From Pristionchus mayeri (lineage: Eukaryota; Nematoda; Chromadorea; Rhabditida; Neodiplogasteridae): 64,000 nt of DNA. Below, one piece after another: positions 47,050 to 59,379 of the stretch; within the stretch, counting starts at the first letter, position 1, and each line of letters opens with the position of its first letter. A model generated the notes under the pieces. The model did no database searches. It was not told where the DNA came from and was given only the letters and a program-made list of their open reading frames with translations. The DNA lies in assembly GCA_036245805.1 (NCBI GenBank), contig BTRK01000001.1, forward strand, positions 31,878,758 to 31,942,757, given 5' to 3'. The position numbers and the translations under genes are program-made.

Positions 47050-50000
47050 CGGCAATCATCGGCAATCATCGGCAATCATCGGCAATCATCGGCAATCATC
47101 GGCAATCATCGGCAATCATCGGCAATCATCGGCAATCATCGGCAACTCATCGGCAATCATCGGCAACTCATGGGCAACCATCGGCAATCATCGGCAATCA
47201 TCGGCAACTCATCGGCAATCATCGGCAATCATCGGCAATCATCGGCAATCATCGGCAATCATCGGCAATCATCGGCAATCATCGGCAATCATCGGCAATC
47301 ATCGGCAATCATCGGCAATCATCGGCAATCATCGGCAATCATCGGCAATCATCGGCAATCATCGGCAATCATCGGCAATCATCGGCAATCATCGGCAATC
47401 ATCGGCAACTCATCGGCAACTCATCGGCAAACATCGGCAATCATCGGCAATCATCGGCAATCATCGGCAATCATCGGCAATCATCGGCAATCATCGGCAA
47501 TCATAGGCAATCATCGGCAATCATCGGCAATCATCGGCAATCATCGGCAATCATCGGCAACTCATCGGCAATCATCGGCAACTCATCGGCAATCATCGGA
47601 AATCATCGGCAATCATCGGCAACTCATCGGCAATCATCGGCAACTCATCGGCAATCATCGGCAACTCATCGGCAACTCATCGGCAATCATCGGCAATCAT
47701 CGGCAATCATCGGCAACTCATCGGCAATCATCGGCAATCATCGGCAATCATCGGCAATCATCGGCAATCATCGGCAACTCATCGGCAACTCATCGGCAAA
47801 CATCGGCAATCATCGGCAATCATCGGCAATCATCGGCAATCATCGGCAATCATCGGCAATCATCGGCAATCATCGGCAATCATCGGCAATCATAGGCAAT
47901 CATCGGCAATCATCGGCAATCATCGGCAATCATCGGCAACTCATCGGCAATCATCGGCAATCATCGGCAATCATCGGCAATCATCGGCAATCATCGGCAA
48001 TCATCGGCAATCATCGGCAACTCATCGGCAACTCATCGGCAATCATCGGCAATCATCGGCAATCATCGGCAATCATCGGCAATCATCGGCAATCATCGGC
48101 AATCATCGGCAATCATCGGCAACTCATCGGCAACTCATCGGCAATCATCGGCAATCATCGGCAATCATCGGCAATCATCGGCAATCATCGGCAATCATCG
48201 GCAATCATCGGCAATCATCGGCAATCATCGGCAATCATCGGCAACTCATCGGCAACTCATCGGCAATCATCGGCAATCATCGGCAATCATCGGCAATCAT
48301 CGGTAATCATCGGCAATCATCGGCAATCATCGGCAATCATCGGCAATCATCGGCAATCATCGGCAATCATCGGCAATCATCGGCAATCATCGGCAATCAT
48401 CGGCAATCATCGGCAATCATCGGCAATCATCGGCAATCATCGGCAATCATCGGCAATCATCGGCAATCATCGGCAATCATCGGCAACTCATCGGCAACTC
48501 ATCGGCAAACATCGGCAATCATCGGCAATCATCGGCAATCATCGGCAATCATCGGCAATCATCGGCAATCATCGGCAATCATAGGCAATCATCGGCAATC
48601 ATCGGCAATCATCGGCAATCATCGGCAATCATCGGCAACTCATCGGCAATCATCGGCAACTCATCGGCAATCATCGGAAATCATCGGCAATCATCGGCAA
48701 CTCATCGGCAATCATCGGCAACTCATCGGCAATCATCGGCAACTCATCGGCAACTCATCGGCAATCATCGGCAATCATCGGCAATCATCGGCAACTCATC
48801 GGCAATCATCGGCAATCATCGGCAATCATCGGCAATCATCGGCAATCATCGGCAACTCATCGGCAACTCATCGGCAAACATCGGCAATCATCGGCAATCA
48901 TCGGCAATCATCGGCAATCATCGGCAATCATCGGCAATCATCGGCAATCATCGGCAATCATCGGCAATCATAGGCAATCATCGGCAATCATCGGCAATCA
49001 TCGGCAATCATCGGCAACTCATCGGCAATCATCGGCAATCATCGGCAATCATCGGCAATCATCGGCAATCATCGGCAATCATCGGCAATCATCGGCAACT
49101 CATCGGCAACTCATCGGCAATCATCGGCAATCATCGGCAATCATCGGCAATCATCGGCAATCATCGGCAATCATCGGCAATCATCGGCAATCATCGGCAA
49201 CTCATCGGCAACTCATCGGCAATCATCGGCAATCATCGGCAATCATCGGCAATCATCGGCAATCATCGGCAATCATCGGCAATCATCGGCAATCATCGGC
49301 AATCATCGGCAATCATCGGCAACTCATCGGCAACTCATCGGCAATCATCGGCAATCATCGGCAATCATCGGCAATCATCGGTAATCATCGGCAATCATCG
49401 GCAATCATCGGCAATCATCGGCAATCATCGGCAATCATCGGCAATCATCGGCAATCATCGGCAATCATCGGCAATCATCGGCAATCATCGGCAACTCATC
49501 GGCAACTCATCGGCAAACATCGGCAATCATCGGCAATCATCGGCAATCATCGGCAATCATCGGCAATCATCGGCAATCATCGGCAATCATAGGCAATCAT
49601 CGGCAATCATCGGCAATCATCGGCAATCATCGGCAATCATCGGCAACTCATCGGCAATCATCGGCAACTCATCGGCAATCATCGGAAATCATCGGCAATC
49701 ATCGGCAACTCATCGGCAATCATCGGCAACTCATCGGCAATCATCGGCAACTCATCGGCAACTCATCGGCAATCATCGGCAATCATCGGCAATCATCGGC
49801 AACTCATCGGCAATCATCGGCAATCATCGGCAATCATCGGCAATCATCGGCAATCATCGGCAACTCATCGGCAACTCATCGGCAAACATCGGCAATCATC
49901 GGCAATCATCGGCAATCATCGGCAATCATCGGCCATCATCGGCAATCATCGGCAATCATCGGCAATCATCGGCAATCATAGGCAATCATCGGCAATCATC

Positions 50001-50100
50001 GGCAATCATCGGCAATCATCGGCAACTCATCGGCAATCATCGGCAATCATCGGCAATCATCGGCAATCATCGGCAATCATCGGCAATCATCGGCAATCAT
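47050..50100. repeat. Higher-order trimer, 1,078/1,008-bp period
   Basis: CATAGG markers occur in pairs 389 bp apart at 47,502/47,891, 48,580/48,969 and 49,588/49,977. The first step is 1,078 bp and the second 1,008 bp, so the third copy differs by 70 bp, equal to seven units. Related markers at 51,063 and 51,499 belong to a more rearranged fourth relative. Confidence 0.85.
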
Positions 50101-52699
50101 CGGCAACTCATCGGCAACTCATCGGCAATCATCGGCAATCATCGGCAATCATCGGCAATCATCGGCAATCATCGGCAATCATCGGCAATCATCGGCAATC
50201 ATCGGCAACTCATCGGCAACTCATCGGCAATCATCGGCAATCATCGGCAATCATCGGCAATCATCGGCAATCATCGGCAATCATCGGCAATCATCGGCAA
50301 TCATCGGCAATCATCGGCAATCATCGGCAACTCATCGGCAACTCATCGGCAATCATCGGCAATCATCGGCAATCATCGGCAATCATCGGTAATCATCGGC
50401 AATCATCGGCAATCATCGGCAATCATCGGCAATCATCGGCAATCATCGGCAATCATCGGCAATCATCGGCAACTCATCGGCAATCATCGGCAATCATCGG
50501 CAATCATCGGCAATCATCGGCAACTCATCGGCAACTCATCGGCAATCATCGGCAATCATCGGCAATCATCGGCAACTCATCGGCAATCATCGGCAATCAT
50601 CGGCAACTCATCGGCAATCATCGGCAACTCATCGGCAACTCATCGGCAATCATCGGCAACTCATCGGCAACTCATCGGCAACTCATCGGCAATCATCGGC
50701 AACTCATCGGCAATCATCGGCAATCATCGGCAACTCATCGGCAATCATCGGCAATCATCGGCAACTCATCGGCAATCATCGGCAATCATCGGCAACTCAT
50801 CGGTAATCATCGGCAATCATCGGCAACTCATCGGCAACTCATCGGCAATCATCGGCAACTCATCGGCAATCATCGGCAATCATCGGCAATCATCGGCAAT
50901 CATCGGCAATCATCGGCAATCATCGGCAATCATCGGCAATCATCGGCAATCATCGGCAACTCATCGGCAACTCATCGGCAAACATCGGCAATCATCGGCA
51001 ATCATCGGCAATCATCGGCAATCATCGGCAATCATCGGCAATCATCGGCAATCATCGGCAATCATAGGCAATCATCGGCAATCATCGGCAATCATCGGCA
51101 ATCATCGGCAATCATCGGCAATCATCGGCAATCATCGGCAACTCATCGGCAATCATCGGCAACTCATCGGCAATCATCGGCAACTCATGGGCAATCATCG
51201 GCAATCATCGGCAATCATCGGCAATCATCGGCAACTCATCGGCAATCATCGGCAATCATCGGCAATCATCGGCAATCATCGGCAATCATCGGCAATCATC
51301 GGCAATCATCGGCAATCATCGGCAATCATCGGCAATCATCGGCAATCATCGGCAATCATCGGCAATCATCGGCAATCATCGGCAATCATCGGCAACTCAT
51401 CGGCAACTCATCGGCAAACATCGGCAATCATCGGCAATCATCGGCAATCATCGGCAATCATCGGCAATCATCGGCAATCATCGGCAATCATCGGCAATCA
51501 TAGGCAATCATCGGCAATCATCGGCAATCATCGGCAATCATCGGCAACTCATCGGCAACTCATCGGCAATCATCGGCAATCATCGGCAATCATCGGCAAT
51601 CATCGGCAATCATCGGCAATCATCGGCAATCATCGGCAATCATCGGCAACTCATCGGCAACTCATCGGCAATCATCGGCAATCATCGGCAATCATCGGCA
51701 ATCATCGGCAATCATCGGCAATCATCGGCAATCATCGGCAATCATCGGCAACTCATCGGCAACTCATCGGCAATCATCGGCAATCATCGGCAATCATCGG
51801 CAATCATCGGCAATCATCGGCAATCATCGGCAATCATCGGCAATCATCGGCAATCATCGGCAATCATCGGCAACTCATCGGCAACTCATCGGCAATCATC
51901 GGCAATCATCGGCAATCATCGGCAATCATCGGTAATCATCGGCAATCATCGGCAATCATCGGCAATCATCGGCAATCATCGGCAATCATCGGCAATCATC
52001 GGCAATCATCGGCAACTCATCGGCAATCATCGGCAATCATCGGCAATCATCGGCAATCATCGGCAACTCATCGGCAACTCATCGGCAATCATCGGCAATC
52101 ATCGGCAATCATCGGCAACTCATCGGCAACTCATCGGCAATCATCGGCAATCATCGGCAATCATCGGCAATCATCGGTAATCATCGGCAATCATCGGCAA
52201 TCATCGGCAATCATCGGCAATCATCGGCAATCATCGGCAATCATCGGCAATCATCGGCAACTCATCGGCAATCATCGGCAATCATCGGCAACTCATCGGC
52301 AATCATCGGCAACTCATCGGCAACTCATCGGCAATCATCGGCAACTCATCGGCAACTCATCGGCAACTCATCGGCAATCATCGGCAACTCATCGGCAATC
52401 ATCGGCAATCATCGGCAACTCATCGGCAATCATCGGCAATCATCGGCAACTCATCGGCAATCATCGGTAATCATCGGCAATCATCGGCAACTCATCGGCA
52501 ACTCATCGGCAATCATCGGCAACTCATCGGCAATCATCGGCAATCATCGGCAATCATCGGCAATCATCGGTAATCATCGGCAACTCATCGGCAATCATCG
52601 GCAACTCATCGGCAATCATCGGCAATCATCGGCAATCATCGGCAATCATCGGCAATCATCGGCAATCATCGGCAATCATCGGCAATCATCGGCAATCAT

Positions 52700-55300
52700 C
52701 GGCAACTCATCGGCAATCATCGGCAATCATCGGCAACTCATCGGCAATCATCGGCAATCATCGGCAATCATCGGCAATCATCGGCAACTCATCGGCAACT
52801 CATCGGCAATCATCGGCAATCATCGGCAATCATCGGCAATCATCGGCAATCATCGGCAATCATCGGCAATCATCGGCAATCATCGGCAATCATCGGCAAT
52901 CATCGGCAATCATCGGCAATCATCGGCATCTCATCGGCAATCATCGGCAATCATCGGCAATCATCGGCAATCATCGGCAAACATCGGCAATCATCGGCAA
53001 CTCATCGGCAATCATCGGCAATCATCGGCAACTCATCGGCAATCATCGGCAATCATCGGCAATCATCGGCAATCATAGGCAAACATCGGCAATCATCGGC
53101 AATCATCCGCAACTCATCGGCAATCATCGGCAATCATCGGCAACTCATCGGTAATCATCGGCAATCATCGGCAATCATCGGCAACTCATCGGCAATCATC
53201 CGCAATCATCCGCAACTCATCGGCAATCATCGGCAATCATCGGCAACTCATCGGCAATCATAGGCAAACATCGGCAATCATCGGCAATCATCCGCAACTC
53301 ATCGGCAATTATCGGCAATCATCGGCAACTCATCGGTAATCATCGGCAATCATCGGCAATCATCGGCAACTCATCGGTAATCATCGGCAATCATCGGCAA
53401 TCATCGGCAATCATCGGCAATCATCGGCAATCATCGGCAATCATCGGCAATCATCGGCAATCATCGGCAATCATCGGCAACTCATCGGCAAACATCGGCA
53501 ATCATCGGCAATCATCGGCAAACATCGGCAATCATCGGCAATCATCGGCAATCATCGGCAATCATCGGCAACTCATCGGCAAACATCGGCAATCATCGGC
53601 AATCATCGGCAATCATCGGCAAACATCGGCAATCATCGGCAATCATCGGCAATCATCGGCAAACATCGGCAACTCATCGGCAATCATCGGCAATCATCGG
53701 CAACTCATCGGCAATCATCGGCAATCATCGGCAACTCATCGGTAATCATCGGCAATCATCGGCAACTCATCGGCAACTCATCGGCAATCATCGGCAACTC
53801 ATCGGCAATCATCGGCAATCATCGGCAATCATCGGCAATCATCGGTAATCATCGGCAACTCATCGGCAATCATCGGCAACTCATCGGCAATCATCGGCAA
53901 TCATCGGCAATCATCGGCAATCATCGGCAATCATCGGCAATCATCGGCAATCATCGGCAATCATCGGCAACTCATCGGCAATCATCGGCAATCATCGGCA
54001 ACTCATCGGCAATCATCGGCAATCATCGGCAACTCATCGGCAACTCATCGGCAATCATCGGCAATCATCGGCAATCATCGGCAATCATCGGCAATCATCG
54101 GCAATCATCGGCAATCATCGGCAATCATCGGCAATCATCGGCAATCATCGGCAATCATCGGCAATCATCGGCATCTCATCGGCAATCATCGGCAATCATC
54201 GGCAATCATCGGCAACTCATCGGCAATCATCGGCAACTCATCGGCAATCATCGGCAATCATCGGCAACTCATCGGCAATCATCGGCAATCATCGGCAATC
54301 ATCGGCAATCATAGGCAAACATCGGCAATCATCGGCAATCATCCGCAACTCATCGGCAATCATCGGCAATCATCGGCAACTCATCGGTAATCATCGGCAA
54401 TCATCGGCAATCATCGGCAACTCATCGGCAATCATCCGCAATCATCCGCAACTCATCGGCAATCATCGGCAATCATCGGCAACTCATCGGCAATCATAGG
54501 CAAACATCGGCAATCATCGGCAATCATCCGCAACTCATCGGCAATTATCGGCAATCATCGGCAACTCATCGGTAATCATCGGCAATCATCGGCAATCATC
54601 GGCAACTCATCGGTAATCATCGGCAATCATCGGCAATCATCGGCAATCATCGGCAATCATCGGCAATCATCGGCAATCATCGGCAATCATCGGCAATCAT
54701 CGGCAATCATCGGCAACTCATCGGCAAACATCGGCAATCATCGGCAATCATCGGCAAACATCGGCAATCATCGGCAATCATCGGCAATCATCGGCAATCA
54801 TCGGCAACTCATCGGCAAACATCGGCAATCATCGGCAATCATCGGCAATCATCGGCAAACATCGGCAATCATCGGCAATCATCGGCAATCATCCGCAACT
54901 CATCGGCAATCATCGGCAATCATCGGCAACTCATCGGTAATCATCGGCAATCATCGGCAATCATCGGCAACTCATCGGCAATCATCCGCAATCATCCGCA
55001 ACTCATCGGCAATCATCGGCAATCATCGGCAACTCATCGGCAATCATAGGCAAACATCGGCAATCATCGGCAATCATCCGCAACTCATCGGCAATTATCG
55101 GCAATCATCGGCAACTCATCGGTAATCATCGGCAATCATCGGCAATCATCGGCAACTCATCGGTAATCATCGGCAATCATCGGCAATCATCGGCAATCAT
55201 CGGCAATCATCGGCAATCATCGGCAATCATCGGCAATCATCGGCAATCATCGGCAATCATCGGCAACTCATCGGCAAACATCGGCAATCATCGGCAATCA
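52700..55300. repeat. Edge-domain higher-order repeats, about 1.24 kb and 0.55 kb
   Basis: A unique CATCTCATCGG unit occurs at 52,927 and 54,172 (1,245 bp apart). A CATCCG doublet occurs at 53,197, 54,433 and 54,983, giving steps of about 1,236 and 550 bp. This region shows an abrupt switch in variants: CAATCATCCG, CAATCATAGG followed by CAAACATCGG, and many CAAACATCGG units, all rare in the preceding 25 kb. Confidence 0.75.
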
Positions 55301-56348
55301 TCGGCAAACATCGGCAATCATCGGCAATCATCGGCAATCATCGGCAATCATCGGCAACTCATCGGCAAACATCGGCAATCATCGGCAATCATCGGCAATC
55401 ATCGGCAAACATCGGCAATCATCGGCAATCATCGGCAATCATCGGCAAACATCGGCAATCATCGGCAATCATCGGCAACTCATCGGCAATCATCGGCAAT
55501 CATCGGCAATCATCGGCAACTCATCGGCAATCATCGGCAATCATCGGCAACTCATCGGCAATCATCGGCAATCATCGGCAATCATCGGCAATCATAGGCA
55601 AACATCGGCAATCATCGGCAATCATCCGCAACTCATCGGCAATCATCGGCAATCATCGGCAACTCATCGGTAATCATCGGCAATCATCGGCAATCATCGG
55701 CAACTCATCGGCAACTCATCGGCAACTCATCGGCAATCATCGGCAATCATCGGCAATCGTCGGCAATCATCGGCAATCATAGGCAAACATCGGCAATCAT
55801 CGGCAATCATCCGCAACTCATCGGCAATTATCGGCAATCATCGGCAACTCATCGGTAATCATCGGCAATCATCGGCAATCATCGGCAATCATCGGCAATC
55901 ATCGGCAATCATCGGCAATCATCGGCAATCATCGGCAATCATCGGCAATCATCGGCAATCATCGGCAACTCATCGGCAAACATCGGCAATCATCGGCAAT
56001 CATCGGCAATCATCGGCAAACATCGGCAATCATCGGCAATCATCGGCAATCATCGGCAATCATCGGCAACTCATCGGCAAACATCGGCAATCATCGGCAA
56101 TCATCGGCAAACATCGGCAATCATCGGCAATCATCGGCAACTCATCGGCAATCATCGGCAATCATCGGCAACTCATCGGCAATCATCGGCAATCATCGGC
56201 AATCATCGGCAATCATAGGCAAACATCGGCAATCATCCGCAATCATCCGCAACTCATCGGCAATCATCGGCAATCATCGGCAACTCATCGGTAATCATCG
56301 GCAATCATCGGCAATCATCGGCAATCATCGGCAATCATCGGCAATCAT

Positions 56349-56645
56349 CTCTTTCATCCAGACCACGCATCGAGCACTCGAGAGGTCGCTCATCGGAACG
56401 TACCTCTACTCGATGAGACAAGCCAAGCTGAGCTTCCGTCGTATCTCCCTGCTCGCTGACCCTACGTCCGTCGTATCTCCCTGCTCGCTGACCCTACGTC
56501 CGTCGTATCTCCCTGCTCGCTGACCCTACGTCCGTCGTATCTCCCTGCTCGCTGACCCTATCGATTACATCAGGAGAGCCAAGCATCGATGGGCTGGGCA
56601 TGTACTTCGACGAGACGATGACAGATGATCTACACGAGTCACCCA
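56349..56645 (+). mobile_element. LINE reverse-transcriptase tail, copy A (truncated, decayed)
   Basis: Translated on the plus strand this reads as the C-terminal part of a non-LTR retrotransposon polyprotein. An R-A-L-E-R-S-L-I-G segment is followed, after a minisatellite, by I-R-R-A-K-H-R-W-A-G-H-V-L-R-R-D-D-D-R, the conserved stretch after the reverse-transcriptase core in RTE-like elements. It begins at an abrupt satellite junction (AATCAT then CTCTTTC). It ends at CACCCA, where satellite resumes, whereas copy B continues for another 200 bp or so. A TGA at 56,626-56,628 replaces the expected Trp codon. It cannot encode a product. Confidence 0.8.
56435..56558 (+). repeat. 32-bp minisatellite inside LINE copy A, 4 units
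   Basis: Four near-identical units start at 56,435 (28 bp, partial), 56,463, 56,495 and 56,527, each ending GCTGACCC. Three extra 32-bp units add 96 bp, so the outer LINE frame is restored downstream. The frame inside the expansion hits a stop. The same four units sit in copy B. Confidence 0.95.
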
Positions 56646-58786
56646 ATCATCGGCAACTCATCGGCAACTCATCGGCAATCATCGGCAACTCATCGGCAAT
56701 CATCGGCAATCATCGGCAATCATCGGCAATCATCGGCAATCATCGGCAACTCATCGGCAAACATCGGCAATCATCGGCAATCATCGGCAATCGTCGGCAA
56801 TCATCGGCAATCATCGGCAACTCATCGGCAAACATCGGCAATCATCGGCATTCATCGGCAATCATCGGCAAACATCGGCAATCATCGGCAATCATCGGCA
56901 ATCATCGGCAATCATCGGCAATCATCGGCAATCATCGGCAATCATCGGCAATCATCGGCAACTCATCGGCAAACATCGGCAATCATCGGCAATCATCGGC
57001 AATCATCGGCAAACATCGGCAATCATCGGCAACTCATCGGCAATCATCGGCAATCATCGGCAATCATCGGCAACTCATCGGTAATCATCGGCAATCATCG
57101 GCAATCATCGGCAACTCATCGGCAATCATCCGCAATCATCCGCAACTCATCGGCAATCATCGGCAATCATCGGCAACTCATCGGCAATCATAGGCAAACA
57201 TCGGCAATCATCGGCAATCATCCGCAACTCATCGGCAATTATCGGCAATCATCGGCAACTCATCGGTAATCATCGGCAATCATCGGCAATCATCGGCAAT
57301 CATCGGCAATCATCGGCAATCATCGGCAATCATCGGCAATCATCGGCAATCATCGGCAATCATCGGCAACTCATCGGCAAACATCGGCAATCATCGGCAA
57401 TCATAGGCAAACATCGGCAATCATCGGCAATCATCCGCAACTCATCGGAAATCATCGGCAATCATCGGCAACTCATCGGTAATCATCGGCAATCATCGGC
57501 AATCATCGGCAACTCATCGGCAACTCATCGGCAACTCATCGGCAATCATCGGCAATCATCGGCAATCGTCGGCAATCATCGGCAATCATAGGCAAACATC
57601 GGCAATCATCGGCAATCATCCGCAACTCATCGGCAATTATCGGCAATCATCGGCAACTCATCGGTAATCATCGGCAATCATCGGCAATCATCGGCAATCA
57701 TCGGCAATCATCGGCAATCATCGGCAATCATCGGCAACTCATCGGTAATCATCGGCAATCATCGGCAATCATCGGCAATCATCGGCAATCATCGGCAATC
57801 ATCGGCAATCATCGGCAATCATCGGCAATCATCGGCAATCATCGGCAATCATCGGCAATCATCGGCAACTCATCGGCAATTATCGGCAATCATCGGCAAC
57901 TCATCGGTAATCATCGGCAATCATCGGCAATCATCGGCAATCATCGGCAATCATCGGCAATCATCGGCAATCATCGGCAATCATCGGCAATCATCGGCAA
58001 TCATCGGCAATCATCGGCAATCATCGGCAATCATCGGCAATCATCGGCAATCATCGGCAATCATCGGCAATCATAGGCAAACATCGGCAATCATCGGCAA
58101 TCATCCGCAACTCATCGGCAATCATCGGCAATCATCGGCAACTCATCGGCAACTCATCGGCAACTCATCGGCAATCATCGGCAATCATCGGCAATCGTCG
58201 GCAATCATCGGCAATCATAGGCAAACATCGGCAATCATCGGCAATCATCCGCAACTCATCGGCAACTCATCGGTAATCATCGGCAATCATCGGTAATCAT
58301 CGGCAATCATCGGCAATCATCGGCAATCATCGGCAATCATCGGCAATCATCGGCAATCATCGGCAATCATCGGCAACTCATCGGCAAACATCGGCAATCA
58401 TCGGCAATCATCGGCAATCATCGGCAATCATCGGCAAACATCGGCAATCATCGGCAATCATCGGCAATCATCGGCAATCATCGGCAACTCATCGGCAAAC
58501 ATCGGCAATCATCGGCAATCATCGGCAATCATCGGCAATCATCGGCAAACATCGGCAATCATCGGCAATCATCGGCAACTCATCGGCAATCATCGGCAAT
58601 CATCGGCAACTCATCGGCAATCATCGGCAATCATCGGCAATCATCGGCAATCATAGGCAAACATCGGCAATCATCCGCAATCATCCGCAACTCATCGGCA
58701 ATCATCGGCAATCATCGGCAACTCATCGGTAATCATCGGCAATCATCGGCAATCATCGGCAATCATCGGCAATCATCGGCAATCAT
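56646..58786. repeat. Satellite segment between the two LINE copies
   Basis: The same 10/11-bp satellite resumes directly after LINE copy A and ends at LINE copy B. It is rich in CAAACATCGG, CAATCATAGG, CAATCATCCG and CAATCGTCGG, the variants that also mark 52.9-56.3 kb. Its last few hundred bases before copy B match the bases before copy A at an offset of 2,438 bp, apart from a 20-bp (two-unit) length difference. This segment is therefore the interior of a segmental duplication that spans the array edge. Confidence 0.95.
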
Positions 58787-59323
58787 CTCTTTCATCCAGA
58801 CCACGCATCGAGCACTCGAGAGGTCGCTCATCGGAACGTACCTCTACTCGATGAGACAAGCCAAGCTGAGCTTCCGTCGTATCTCCCTGCTCGCTGACCC
58901 TACGTCCGTCGTATCTCCCTGCTCGCTGACCCTACGTCCGTCGTATCTCCCTGCTCGCTGACCCTACGTCCGTCGTATCTCCCTGCTCGCTGACCCTATC
59001 GATTACATCAGGAGAGCCAAGCATCGATGGGCTGGGCATGTACTTCGACGAGACGATGACAGATGATCTACACGAGTCACCCAGTGGTTCCCTCCTCCCG
59101 ATCTCACTCGGCCTCCGGGGAGGCCACCCGCCAGATGGAGAGACTCAATAGAGGAGTACGTCAAGATGCCCTACAGAGTCGGACGGAGTACGAGGTCGTC
59201 CGCAACAAGAGTGCCATACCGCCATTGGACTACTCGAGCACACGATAGAGAAGACTGGCGGAACTGTGATCCACGCGGCATAGCCCGTTGAAGATGGATC
59301 TACTAAGTAACTAAGTAAGTAAC
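58787..59323 (+). mobile_element. LINE (RTE-like) 3' end, copy B, reaching the element's tail
   Basis: This copy is identical in plan to copy A and continues past its breakpoint (59,083). The conceptual frame runs on through T-R-V-T-Q-W-F-P-P, a G-R-P-P-A-R-W-R-D motif and an H-D-R-E-D-W-R segment, to a stop at 59,289-59,291. All three motifs are characteristic of the end of RTE-type reverse transcriptase ORFs. After the stop come only about 30 bp, ending in a simple TAAGTAAC-like tail, as is usual for RTE elements. The TGA at 59,064-59,066 is shared with copy A, so the nonsense mutation predates the duplication. Family assignment is by motif recognition only. Confidence 0.8.
58873..58996 (+). 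repeat. 32-bp minisatellite inside LINE copy B, 4 units
   Basis: This is the same four-unit 32-bp expansion as in copy A, displaced by exactly 2,438 bp. Equal copy number in both LINE copies shows that the minisatellite expanded before the segmental duplication. Confidence 0.95.
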
Positions 59324-59379
59324 AACAAAAACAAGAGATCAAAGATCAATTTTAAAAACAGCAAAACATTGTTCATGAG

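Larger units (their letters stand above)
1..56348. repeat. Main satellite array, 10/11-bp unit CAATCATCGG
   Basis: An unbroken tandem array fills this span and continues beyond the left edge. The dominant unit is CAATCATCGG (10 bp). The second form is CAACTCATCGG (11 bp, one extra C), at roughly one unit in five (47.9-49.0 kb) to one in three (21.3-22.3 kb) in the stretches I counted. Recurrent point variants are TAATCATCGG, AAATCATCGG, CAAAAATCGG, CGAAAATCGG, CAAACATCGG, CAATCCTCGG, CAACCATCGG, CAATTATCGG, CAGTCATCGG, CAACTCATGGG and a 9-bp form lacking one G. Variants are not random: they cluster in domains and recur in the same order, the mark of unequal exchange. The unit is about 50% GC with one CpG, and it contains no self-complementary stem. 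No gene is embedded in it. The open frames seen here are by-products of a repeat that lacks plus-strand stops. Confidence 0.98.

Noticed and set aside
1..56348. CRISPR array
   Set aside because: Repeats are 10-11 bp and contiguous, with no unique spacers and no cas genes; the flanks are eukaryotic.
1..56348. Telomeric repeat
   Set aside because: The unit is unlike the nematode TTAGGC or other telomere motifs, and the array joins internal genic DNA. A subtelomeric site is possible but unsupported.
56600..57269. Open frames of 197 and 214 codons starting in LINE copy A
   Set aside because: Only the first dozen or so codons are LINE, out of frame with its protein; the rest is satellite.
59145..59342. 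Minus-strand 65-codon frame opposite the LINE
   Set aside because: It is a shadow of the LINE reverse-transcriptase tail, which explains the plus strand with recognisable motifs.
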